A DNA stretch of 64,000 nt from Cyclospora cayetanensis. Its lineage: Eukaryota; Apicomplexa; Conoidasida; Eucoccidiorida; Eimeriidae. The stretch spans positions 124,001 through 188,000 of the forward strand of contig NW_020312403.1 in assembly GCF_002999335.1 (NCBI RefSeq). Direction: 5' to 3'. Below the pieces are notes generated by a model. It had not been told where the DNA came from. It was given only the letters and a program-made list of their open reading frames with translations, and ran no database searches. Shown here piece by piece: positions 23,655 to 33,546 of this stretch (within the stretch, counting starts at the first letter, position 1; every line of letters begins with the position of its first letter). A program made the translations under genes and the position numbers.

Positions 23655-26321
23655 CTAAGGCGGCAAAACTTGTCCCGTGTTTTCGTTCCTTTTACTCATA
23701 CTGGAGAGTAGTTCTTGTGCTGCTTTCGTTGAAGTTAACTGCTTTTCTGCCAATGCAACACTCAGCCTAAAGCGGAGGTCCTGCATTAGTGTATCACAGC
23801 TGTAGGTGTGCTCTACACGAAAGCTCTCCAGTCGTCGCTGGAGCGTCTCCTGGTGCTTTTGGCGTTGTTGCACCCCGGCATTGATATGGGACTGAGAGGA
23901 TGCAGTGTGCCAATGCAGGCGCATAGGGTCACGATCTATTGCAGGCTTCAACTTATCTGCTGCCAGAGCTAGCCTCTTGTGCAGCAGCTCCTCTTGCAGT
24001 TGTCGTTCTTGCTGCTGGAGCTGCTGCTCCAATACACGTAGGCTGTACTGTTCCCGTCGCCGAGCAACCCGGGCTGCACTCAACAGCTTCATCTCGGGTG
24101 TAATTGCTGCAGCTCCCTGTGCCTCCTCTGCTACTTTAGTGTTCTGCTGTTGCGCCTCCAACAGCCTACGCTGTCGGAAATCCGCAATTCTTCTTTTCTC
24201 GTGTGCCCTTCTCAGCTGTTCTCTGTGCTTACTTTTGTTTTCTCTGGCTAGCATTGCCTCGCGTGCAGCTTTCTGTGCTGCAGCACGCTGGCGCTCTTCT
24301 TGTGCTTGCCTCTTCCTGTGCTCCTCCAGCTGAAAGGAAAGCTGCATGCGGCGTTTCCATAGCACTAGAGATGCTTTACTGCTCTCTATGCCATCTTGCT
24401 GCCTCTTCACTTCTTGATCAAGCTCACGAAGCACCCTATGTAGCTCCTGCTGACGCTTTTCCACCCACACCCGCATGCAGGTCAGCTGTCGTTGTTGCAG
24501 GAGGCTGAGCTGCTGCAGGGTCCCGCAAACGACTCGCAGTTCATCCAAAGCCGCCTGTGGGAAGGCCAGTCGCAGCCGCTGCATCAAAGCGGGAGTGAAT
24601 CGTTTGCCACTTCCTTGATCGGCCTTTACTGAAGCCCACAGCCATCTAACGGTGGTCAGTGCAGCAGCAACTGCATTTGTGGCTCGTTCATTGTCTTCTT
24701 CATCTCCTTTTTGCCCTCCCTCCCCATAGTCCAGAGACTCCACCGGACCGCTTGAAGCAAGGTTACCAATTGCATGGATTGAGGGCGAGTCAGCTGAAAA
24801 AGAGAGATACGCTTCTTCATCCTGCCCCTCCTTTGTGGCAAGACTGTATAGCCCGCACTGCTGTGGGAGTGAGACAGACTGAATTTGCGTTTCAGGGTCC
24901 ACAGGGATGGCTGAATCGCCACCGACTTTTTGATCGATGAGTTTACCCCAAAGCCTCATCGGCTCCTTTCCAGCTTTTTGTTTCTTGAGGGCGGAACTGT
25001 GCAGAAGGGCAGCAATTGCTGCTTTCAATGCCCGGTTATACTGGAGCACGTGGCAGCGGTACTGCTGCAACTCTTTTGCGTGCTGCCCTTCCAGCTGCAA
25101 CAGTCGCTTGCTATAGTCGTCCAGCAAACCCGTCCACAAAGCACAAGTAAGACTCCCATGTACTGAGGTCCCTCTAGTTGCTAAGCCAGTGCCAGCATGC
25201 CCTCTTGGAGAGATTGCAGCGAGGTGCCTATCTCTTCCAGCAAGGGGGAGAGTTGAGAGTGCACCAAGATCGTCTGATGCTGCATGGGGTCTTCCTGCTG
25301 CCTCCGTCTCCATTTGCCTCTCAATATCTGCTAGGACTGTAGCCGCTTTGGCCAGTGCGCGCACCTGAGGGGCCTCACCGCGAAGTACAGCGTCTTCTGC
25401 GTCACTAAGACCCTGCCAATCTCCCTGGTATTGTGTTTGACAGTGCTTGGGGTGGCGCAAAAACGCCTCTGGCTCCTGAGGGAGAATCTGTGCGTCTCTT
25501 AAGCTGGCAATCGCAGAAGAAGCTTCTTTTTCTGCAGCTGTGTAGCGCTGTCCTAGCAGCATTCCCTCCCTCTGCAGAACCGAGTGCAAAACTTGTAGCA
25601 AGCATCGGGCAATCTGCCAGGGTTGTTGTAACCATGCGCATTGTGACCCGTCATTTTGAGGGAGGCGCTCTGTGTCATTTCCCTTCTTCGCAGCGTTTGA
25701 AGCTGTGATTTTGTGGTCAGCGGATACTCCCTTGGGTGTAAGAATGGACTGTTTCAAAAGATGTAGCAATGAGGAATAGATGCACTGCAATCCCGCAAAA
25801 CAGCCAAAAGCGCGATGTGGGGAAAGCGCGATATCTGTGGTGCACTCTGCTGCCCTGAAAGAATGCGAGGCTATACCAGAAGAAAGTAGCGCATGCAGTT
25901 GGTCCCACTTCTGTGTGCGTAGAGCATTGAATAATGTAAGGAGGCTATCCGAAGTTAGCAAGGTTGTTTTTGCCCGTTCTGCTGGTGGTATACTTAAATC
26001 ATCTCCTGCAGTTTTTAAATTGAGAAAAAAATTTGTTAATTGTGTAGAGCAGGCTTTCTGTCGCCGCCTGTGTCGTTCCAGGCCGAGTGAGTTCTCTTTG
26101 TGCCTACCATTGAACAGGTCGTGGGATGCAAGTATTTGTTTCGTCTCATTAAGCAGAGCCGACTCTTGGTTGCGTAACTGCCTAAATGCTTTACTCCATT
26201 GCCACCTTAAAGCTATGGTTTGGTCTTCTTCCTCTTGCCGTTTCTTTTGCTCTAACAAGACGATTCCCTTGGCATCGGCAATCTGGTGTTTCTGCTGCTG
26301 CTGTTTCAGCAAAGCGCGCAT
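23655..26321 (-). CDS. Large coiled-coil protein (possible CCDC148-like)
   Basis: An uninterrupted frame encodes about 888 aa from ATG 26319-26321 (MRALLKQQQQKHQ) to a stop at 23655-23657. The frame stays open to 26342 with no further ATG, and a good acceptor (tctctttctag) precedes the ATG, so a small 5' exon may exist. The N-terminal ~90 residues and residues ~600-830 are charged helix rich in Gln, Glu, Arg and Leu, for example RRREQYSLRVLEQQLQQQER and QEERQRAAAQKAAREAML. The middle is less regular and contains Trp-centred blocks. Near the C terminus an arrangement of the form LKPAIDRDPMRLHWHTASS resembles the DP-R-x-T block seen at the end of CCDC148-type ciliary coiled-coil proteins. That resemblance is weak and from memory. 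No catalytic motif was seen. It is head-to-head with the methyltransferase gene. Confidence 0.75.
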   Translation of the reverse strand: MRALLKQQQQKHQIADAKGIVLLEQKKRQEEEDQTIALRWQWSKAFRQLRNQESALLNETKQILASHDLFNGRHKENSLGLERHRRRQKACSTQLTNFFLNLKTAGDDLSIPPAERAKTTLLTSDSLLTLFNALRTQKWDQLHALLSSGIASHSFRAAECTTDIALSPHRAFGCFAGLQCIYSSLLHLLKQSILTPKGVSADHKITASNAAKKGNDTERLPQNDGSQCAWLQQPWQIARCLLQVLHSVLQREGMLLGQRYTAAEKEASSAIASLRDAQILPQEPEAFLRHPKHCQTQYQGDWQGLSDAEDAVLRGEAPQVRALAKAATVLADIERQMETEAAGRPHAASDDLGALSTLPLAGRDRHLAAISPRGHAGTGLATRGTSVHGSLTCALWTGLLDDYSKRLLQLEGQHAKELQQYRCHVLQYNRALKAAIAALLHSSALKKQKAGKEPMRLWGKLIDQKVGGDSAIPVDPETQIQSVSLPQQCGLYSLATKEGQDEEAYLSFSADSPSIHAIGNLASSGPVESLDYGEGGQKGDEEDNERATNAVAAALTTVRWLWASVKADQGSGKRFTPALMQRLRLAFPQAALDELRVVCGTLQQLSLLQQRQLTCMRVWVEKRQQELHRVLRELDQEVKRQQDGIESSKASLVLWKRRMQLSFQLEEHRKRQAQEERQRAAAQKAAREAMLARENKSKHREQLRRAHEKRRIADFRQRRLLEAQQQNTKVAEEAQGAAAITPEMKLLSAARVARRREQYSLRVLEQQLQQQERQLQEELLHKRLALAADKLKPAIDRDPMRLHWHTASSQSHINAGVQQRQKHQETLQRRLESFRVEHTYSCDTLMQDLRFRLSVALAEKQLTSTKAAQELLSSMSKRNENTGQVLPP

Positions 26322-27555
26322 CTTGATTCTAGAAAGAGACACTCAATGTTGACATAAATAATAGACAGACTAGCTTAAAGCTGCTGGCAACAAATGGCTG
26401 GCGCATTTCAAGCCAGGTGGTACATTGACGATTTGGAGAGTTGTGGTCTAGCACATACATGACTCGGGCTTCCTTCCCCGCGTTAACGGCTGAATGCGTC
26501 GAAAGGAAACGACTACAGCTTTATATGTTTTTGCTCCACTGGCCACGCCTGCGCACTTTGGTACATTTGAATTCCAGCATAATAGTAGCTTTAGTTAGGT
26601 GCCCGGACTGAGGCTTGTGCGGCGGCCAGAAAGTGTCTTTGTTTGTTCATCCAACACTTAGACAGCGAACGAGAAGGGGTGCAATGATCTTGAAGATCAG
26701 AGGGCACATGCGGAGATGTTTCAAGGGAATTGCCATGGACAGATGATAGACCACTAATTGTAAATTCGGTGGCATTTCCATTTCCCTGCTGAGATGAACA
26801 AGCGCTCGCGACTTTCCCATCTATGAAGAACCTCCGAAAGCACACTGATTTCGTGGCTGCATTCCCCAAGAAGCTAAGGATCTTAGCAAACGTATATCCT
26901 ACTGAAGTACTACGAGACGACAGTGTTTCCTAGATTACTGAAATAGTATCGTAGTAAACAGTAGGACACGCAGCGGGACACGCAGGATTCTGGGCTATCA
27001 CTCTCATGCATGAATCATAAATTGCCATGAAATGTTTCTCACACATCCTGGTACTTTTGCGCCTGAGCTTTCTCTTCGTCTAAGATCCCGAAACGCATGC
27101 GCCTGAGACCGGTGCGGGGGTCCCAGCCACCACCAGACTTCTCTTGCTCTCAAGGCATTATCATAGATAATTCTGTCCCCATCATTTTGCCGTTTACGTT
27201 TTTTCTCAAGTACCCTGGCTGGCACCAACTCCCGGATTATGAGTGCAGTTCTCATTCCTGTAGCCATTAGGGCATTCAGTGCATCGCGGTCAGGAGTGGT
27301 GTATCGATCGTTGAGTGCTCAGCCTCCCACTAAAACCTTTAGTGTTAAGTCTTGCTTATAAGTAAAACGCCGAACAATCTACCTTTGTGGGCTTCTCTAG
27401 GCCGTGCGCAATTCTGTTTGGCTCTCCTTTTCCTTCCTTCCACTAGGAAGACTCCGTACTTCTTGTTCCTAGACTGTGGGAACATGGGTAAACAGCAGTA
27501 AAAGCTAAATGGCACGAATTAAGAGACATCTTGGAGCCATGGGACCATCGAGCGT
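26322..27555. promoter_or_regulatory. Divergent intergenic region between coiled-coil and methyltransferase genes
   Basis: About 1.2 kb separates two divergently transcribed starts, so it should contain both promoters and any missing 5' exon of the coiled-coil gene. No TATA-like or repeated motif stood out. Open frames within it are short. Confidence 0.4.
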
Positions 27556-30433
27556 ATGCGTAAACTACTGATTAACTTTCCGGTTTTTAGGCCTTTGTGT
27601 TCGCTACCTTGGGTTAGCGAGGGAGTGAGGCAAAAACCGTTTGTCGAAGAATCCAGTGAGCGATTTATCGGGTTTGTTCATTTTGCATTGCTGTTGGAAA
27701 ACCTCCTGCTCCTCTTGACTTTCACCCCAATGGAAGAGACTGATGGACCTTCCGAGTTTTACGATAGTGAAACAGGTCAGTGTCTTGCCCTCACGTCTCG
27801 TGCTCAAACCCTCGATGCGAAGTTGCCAGTGTTGGTGGCCTGTGCACATGCCATGGGGAAAGAGAGCTACATATGTGATGTGGGCTTGCCTACTGCCACT
27901 TTCAGTCCGCAAATTCGCCCTCACAGAGGAGGCGATAGCGGAAAAGACGCATGTGCTGCAAAGCAACTGTAATGAAATGGCAGAAGAAAAAAAAGGCAAG
28001 CAAATGAACAGACCCTCTTCAGCCATCTCCCTCCACAACGACGATCCATTAGGATCTCCGCATAGGTTGACAGGAGCTTCGTTGTCTGCTGTTCATATCG
28101 CTTTATTTTAAGGTAATGCACGATTGGGGCTGCCGTATATATGTGCAGCTCAGCTTCTCGAAAATTCTGTGCGCCACTGGGACCTGTTTTACAAAGTAGG
28201 CGGCTTTCCTTTTCCTCTGCATTGTTACTTCTTTGTTGGTGTCACAACTCCGTTTGCTGTAGACTTGCTGCAACATCTTGTTGCCTCATTCCGAGCGCCT
28301 AACCAGACCCAATAATCCATGTTTGCTTGCGTTATGGGCTGTGCATGTTCACAGCACAACACTGACCACTTCTTTAAAGACCGGGCATGGCTAGGAAAAG
28401 AGCTTCCGGAGCTATCTCAGGCTTGCATGGCCACAGAGGAAAAGGGAGCACACGAGTTTCCGTTGCTCATTGATGTGGGGTGCGGTGTGGGCAATTCCCT
28501 TATCCCCATTCTCCTTGGTAAACAGAAATGCTTGACCCCATTCCGTTACCGCGAATTGCTAGTGTAGGGGCCGCGAAAGTGCAGCTCAGCCGTTTAAGTC
28601 CACCAGTTTACTCAACCGCATCCTTTTGTTTGTTCCAGTCTGATGTCGCCTAGAGTTTACGGTTACCACTCTGATTATGCTTTCAGAAAATCCGCGGATG
28701 CATGCCGTGGCATTTGACTGCTCTCCAAGGGCTGTTGGCATGCTGCGGGTAAACAAGAAGGACCGTAACTAGCTAAGCTGGCTGTGGACTACCCCCGTGT
28801 AGTGGAGCTGTATCATCTTTTCTCATTGAAATGAATAGGCTTGGATGTGCATGTGCGTGCGCTGTGGCTATTTCCTCAGGACCGGTGGGCCTCTGTGTTG
28901 CATAAACAGGAGCAAGGTCGTTCCTCTAAAACTACGCAACCTCCCACTGCTGGCTCATGCATCCAGCCCACTCCTGTTGACACTGATGCAATATGCTCAG
29001 CAGACAAGACGGTTTTCATCCAAAGCTCGTCTGAAGAAGACTACAGTGGGGACAGAACAGACGGCAGGCAGAAGTCGCCTTCTACTACTGCTGCGAAACC
29101 TGCTGCCGCTCTTGCTGCTGCGGCGGTGGCTCGCGGCGAGGCGCAAGTGTTTCACTACCCCGTTGGTCAGCTGCGTACAGTTGCAGCATTTGACATTACT
29201 GCGGGGGACGTCCCAATAGAAATAGTGACGAAGGGCACAGGGGATTTTGTATTGCTCATTTTTGTGCTGAGCGCGTTGCACCCGCGGTATCACGCTACTG
29301 TTGCCAAGAGATGTGCGACGGTGAGTCCAGCTGCTTTGTGTTTCTCTTCCTTTTGCACGCACTCTTCTTCCTCATTTCTACGAGCGTCGATATATGGTGG
29401 CGCAGGCAGTACACGAAGGCTTCAGCACTCTCGTTTTTGACGCTGCAATAGCTGCACGCAGAGGCATCTTTGTTCTCACTAATGCCTAGTGAAACGGCCA
29501 TGTACGCGGTCCACTTCGCAATTGAGCTCCACGGAGGGTTACACGCTTTAGTGTCCTGCGGTGCCTTGAATATTTGCACCAGTAGCAGGTTTATCTTGCA
29601 GAAGCAGAATGCTGCCTCCCCTGGTCCTTGCGGCGTATGCTCGTATCCTCAGCTACTAAAGCCCGGCGGCATGGTGCTGTTTCGGGACTATGCGTATTTG
29701 GATATGGCGCAATTGAGGTTCGCAGAGCAGCAAAAGCCAAAACTAGAGCAAAATTTATACGCCAGACGTGATGGCACGCTCGCCTACTATTTTCTCAAAG
29801 GTAATAATGTACAGCTTGGAATATAGGGCTTGTGTGGTTTCGAAGGGACTCTTGCACGGGCAATGGGATAGCGCACACTGGAACGAACTGCCGGAACTGT
29901 CACTTTGAGCGATTAATGAAATGGCCTAATCAAGCCACGAATCAGGGGCACGCAACTGCTTAGCGTAGATGTGTCTTCAACTTAATACTACAAATAGTGG
30001 TACTCATTTCGCCTTGGTTTGCGCATTCATTTTCCCAGTGGAAAAGCCGTGTAATCCGTGGTGGGCTTATATGTGATGCAAGACAGTATCCGTTGTTTCG
30101 CCTGGATTGTGAATGCGTCTTGGAGCAGAGGAGATTGAAAAGCTTTTCTGTAGTGAAGCGCGACTAGAAGTTTATGAAAACAGGTATGACAAGGCGTAGT
30201 CAATGAGAAAGCACTTGGAATTACTAGCTCTTCATATTTTACACCTACACCGAGCTGTTGATGCTTGCACCCGTGCTTGCTTGCTTGCCTGTGCAAGCAC
30301 ATGTTTATCCGTATGACCATTCCCCTGTCCCTGTGTGTGCAGGTATTGCATGCGGGAAATGGTAAATCGGAAGACGCAGCAAAGAATGCAGCGCATTTGG
30401 ATTCAGGCAAAATTCAGGAAGCCGCTCACGTAG
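27556..30433 (+). CDS. METTL2/6/8-type tRNA N3-methylcytidine methyltransferase
   Basis: Eight exons: 27556-27775, 28149-28195, 28355-28517, 28687-28748, 28880-29320, 29653-29800, 30126-30183 and 30343-30433. Phases agree at every join, giving about 409 aa, or 351 aa if the internal ATG at 27730 is used. Family landmarks in order are [23 protein letters not shown] motif [69 protein letters not shown] and a basic tail [14 protein letters not shown]. The family methylates C32 of certain tRNAs. Exon 5 carries a ~100-residue Ser/Thr/Ala-rich insertion between the PRAV motif and the IFVLSALHP block. The upstream in-frame ATG would add 58 residues that are basic and hydrophobic, so a mitochondrial form (compare METTL8) is possible but unproven. 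The acceptor before exon 7 is a GAGCAG tandem site. Confidence 0.9.
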
Positions 30434-31631
30434 CGGGCGGCTAGGAGCGAAACATTTGGTTTATGGAGGGAGATGGCTTTCAAAAACCCGCACTGAAACT
30501 GACTTTGGCTGACTACATGAATTACATTTGTGACTGACACCTCCCTCCATTCTCAAGCGTTTTGAAATCGCGTATTCATCTACGTAGGCCTCCATCAGCA
30601 ATGGGGCATCTAGAGTGTAACCGAAGAAACTCTGTTGCACAGTACAACTAGCCATGATAGTCGAAAGAGATCGACAACTGTGCTTGAAGCATGGACTGTT
30701 GTTCAATGTGCCGCCTGGCATGTGTGTGGGCGGCTAAAATAAACATTTAATATCAATCAACAACGGCCCACGTGCCCGTCAAAAGGCATGACCTTCGGGG
30801 AAAGGGGGCCAAAATGTATGCAAGCATGCACACACGGGGTGAATCGCCCTTCTTAGAAAGCTACAACATTGCTGTCACGCATCATCTCCTTACTTTCACT
30901 GAAGCAACCATAGCAGTTACCCACACAGGCCTTTCATGAAAACGGGCCAGGCGGCATGTGGGCTACCATCACCTGGTCCTGGTCCATTATAATATATATA
31001 TATATCTACATATATATACGTCCTACAGGTTTTAGCCATGACGCCCCCTGAAAGATTGGCTTTCTGTTCCAGAAGACGAACGCAGCTACAAGAGATTTGC
31101 ACTATAGTCGAATACGCGTAGACGCCATGGAGTCTACAATACCGTACCTATCTTGCAGAGTGCGATAGTCATCGTACGAACGACATCTCCCTCGAAAATG
31201 GAGGCTGCTGCTTCGGGTTCTATAGACATTTCATAGCTTGGCGATGTCTCCACCTAAATGGCAGGCACCGGGTTGCAACAGTTGAGCTAGTGCGTTTATA
31301 CATTCAGCAAAAGTACGCTGCATTCCACCAAGGCTTGCCTAGCAACGAGTGACGAAAAAGATTGGCCTTTCTGTTACACCAATACATGAATGCAACAGTG
31401 GTAGTAGCAGCAGTTTTTGGTTCCGATTCGCTGGCCTTGCTGCAATGCCAGATGGACACATGATCCAGAGAGACGAACTTCGCCCCTTGAAGGTCATGAA
31501 ATTGTTGTTTCTGCATATTTTGCATGAAACAACAAGTGCAGCTTTAAACATTCTGGAGCAGCTGCTGCAGGGGAGGTGCATCATGAGCACATCGGCCCCG
31601 TTAAATAGATTATTCCAAAGTTCCTCTTGGT
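30434..31631. other. Convergent 3' intergenic region with AT repeat
   Basis: About 1.2 kb between the stops of the convergent methyltransferase and ChaC genes. It contains an (AT)n tract at 30988-31018. No gene or RNA was recognised. Confidence 0.5.
30988..31018. repeat. (AT)n microsatellite
   Basis: A run of TA/AT dinucleotides interrupted once by ctac. Confidence 0.85.
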
Positions 31632-33546
31632 TCATTGTTCTCTTTTCCGCGCCTCGGTAAACGGAAATTCTTCATTTTCTCTGTTGATCTGGTCTCTACT
31701 TGCTTGTTGCTTCATAAGCTGTTTTACGCGCAGTTCTAGTCCAAATACATGAGAATCCACCTGCCCGATCTTCCTGAGAAAGTCTGCTAGGTTAAATAGA
31801 TACTCTGTGTTGGGCCCACTCGCACCCTCCCCTCGTAAGATCATCCCTGCTGCATGTGCGAGGTCATCTGGGCAGCAGCTACAGAGAAGTGCGGTCGTGG
31901 AGACGTGGTGGGCTGTGGCCAACTGCTGGTTCCTGCCTCCCTGAAGGGGGCAGCAAGCATTCAATACATTTCCCCCTCCGTTTGCGCTGTTGCCACTACT
32001 GTTGCTATTTCGTCTGGAACTCCTTCCTGCCGCCGAATCTTCCGCTTCCTGCTCCCAGTTGTCGTCCATAGGCTCCTCAAAGTCGCTATTGCTTTGGAGA
32101 GGAGAGAGAGGGAGATCAGGAAAGCAATAAAAATACCGATTGCAGGGGAGACCTACGTACACAAAGGCGTTGATCGTTTGATTTCTGTCCAAGGGATGGA
32201 GTCTCTCTTCTTCCAGCGGGAAAAACTCCACCAGAATACGCACGTAGCCACCACGTTCTCTGTAGTCTAGCTTGCTGATCACCGCCTCAAGATCTAGAGC
32301 TGAAAATTTTAGTGCCACCCCATGCACGATTCCCTCATCCTCGTCCTCCATCAATTGGCTATAGGGGCTGCTCTGGCTTGTGGAGCCATGCCTCGGTAGA
32401 CCACCGTCACCAAGTGTTCCTGCGGACGGCTCCCTCTCCCCTTGCTGATGGTTACTGGCCTGTGCAACATATGCTGTCTCCATAATAAAGTCCCTGTAAA
32501 CTTCAACAGGCAAAAGATTTGCAACCAAACCTGGAGAAGACTGCGTCCCCCGGTGGTCATCGCTAAGCTGCATGCACACATCACAATACACCCTTGAAAC
32601 CCTCGCAAGATGACACCACAATCCGCATGGTTACCCGAACGCATAGCCAGTTTTTCCCTGGTAAGATGGAGTGTAGATACAGCAGGAAGCGAAAAAAGGT
32701 AGCAAAACAGTCAGCCAGCGAGAGAGCGAAGAAAAACTAGAAAATGCAAAAAATGAAGACGGCATATTTAGATTCATGCATCGTCCTCACCTGAAAGAAA
32801 ACCCTTCTAAAGCCTTTGATGTACCCAGGTACACGCTCCTTAGCCGGCAAACCGTCAGTCTTCCAGATGAGGCTGCCATAACCAAACACCCAGAAAACGT
32901 CACTATCTCCAACCACCGCAGCTTCACTGATGGAGACCCCAGTCGCCTGGTTTCTGCCTTCACTTCCTGAGGATGGAAAGCGCCCTATTCTTGGTAGTGC
33001 TGGTAACCGCATAGAGGGAAGGTCATTATGGAGAGGGGTTTGCTGTTGCTTCCTTTGAAGTGCCTTTGTAACACGTTCTGGGGTGGCAGCATCACCACCA
33101 GGTGCGCCATTGACAGTTCCGTTAATTCCTTCCGTATCCTCACTCTCTACGACCTTATGAGAGCTATTTTTTATGTAAGTCGAATCAGACGCAGTTGTAT
33201 GCCAGTTTCCAAAGCGAACCATGTTTTGCACAAAGCGGGAGTAGCTACCACGGCAGAGCTGGCGAAGCATCACGCATCTGCACTCTCGTGCCCTCCAACG
33301 GTCTCCGTGCTTCCCCTCTGTGGTGCAAGAAGAATCCAGTGTATGTATGGCTTCTTGAAGGGTTCCGCCATCATCATTATCCAGATTTGCTTCCGCATCA
33401 ACTTCTGTGCTGTCGCGGGGAAACGAAGGGAGGCAGGCGTCGCAGCAGCATGCCTGGGGTGGAGTTTGGTGGAAGGCGTAGCAGCATTCTCCACAAAATT
33501 TACATGTCGATGGGGCTTCCCCCTGCAGCGAAGCTCGCCAAGCCAT
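31632..33546 (-). CDS. ChaC-type glutathione-specific gamma-glutamylcyclotransferase
   Basis: Two exons, 33546-32791 and 32567-31632, are joined in phase 0 by gtgagg...atgcag, giving about 563 aa. An in-frame stop precedes the ATG. The catalytic fold starts at residue ~219 with VFGYGSLIWKTDG and continues PGYIKGFRRVFFQ, then LSDDHRGTQSSPGLVANLLP across the intron. The catalytic Glu lies in LDYRERGGY (residue ~356). The C-terminal family block is GPNTEYLFNLADFLRKIGQVDSHVFGLE. The enzyme cleaves glutathione to 5-oxoproline and Cys-Gly in the cytosol. It is unusual in two ways. It has a ~215-aa N-terminal extension starting with a Cys-rich patch (CKFCGECCYAF, then CCCDACL). It also has insertions of ~50 aa and ~70 aa inside the catalytic domain, whereas typical family members are ~180-220 aa. 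The extension start is supported only by the open frame. Confidence 0.88.
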
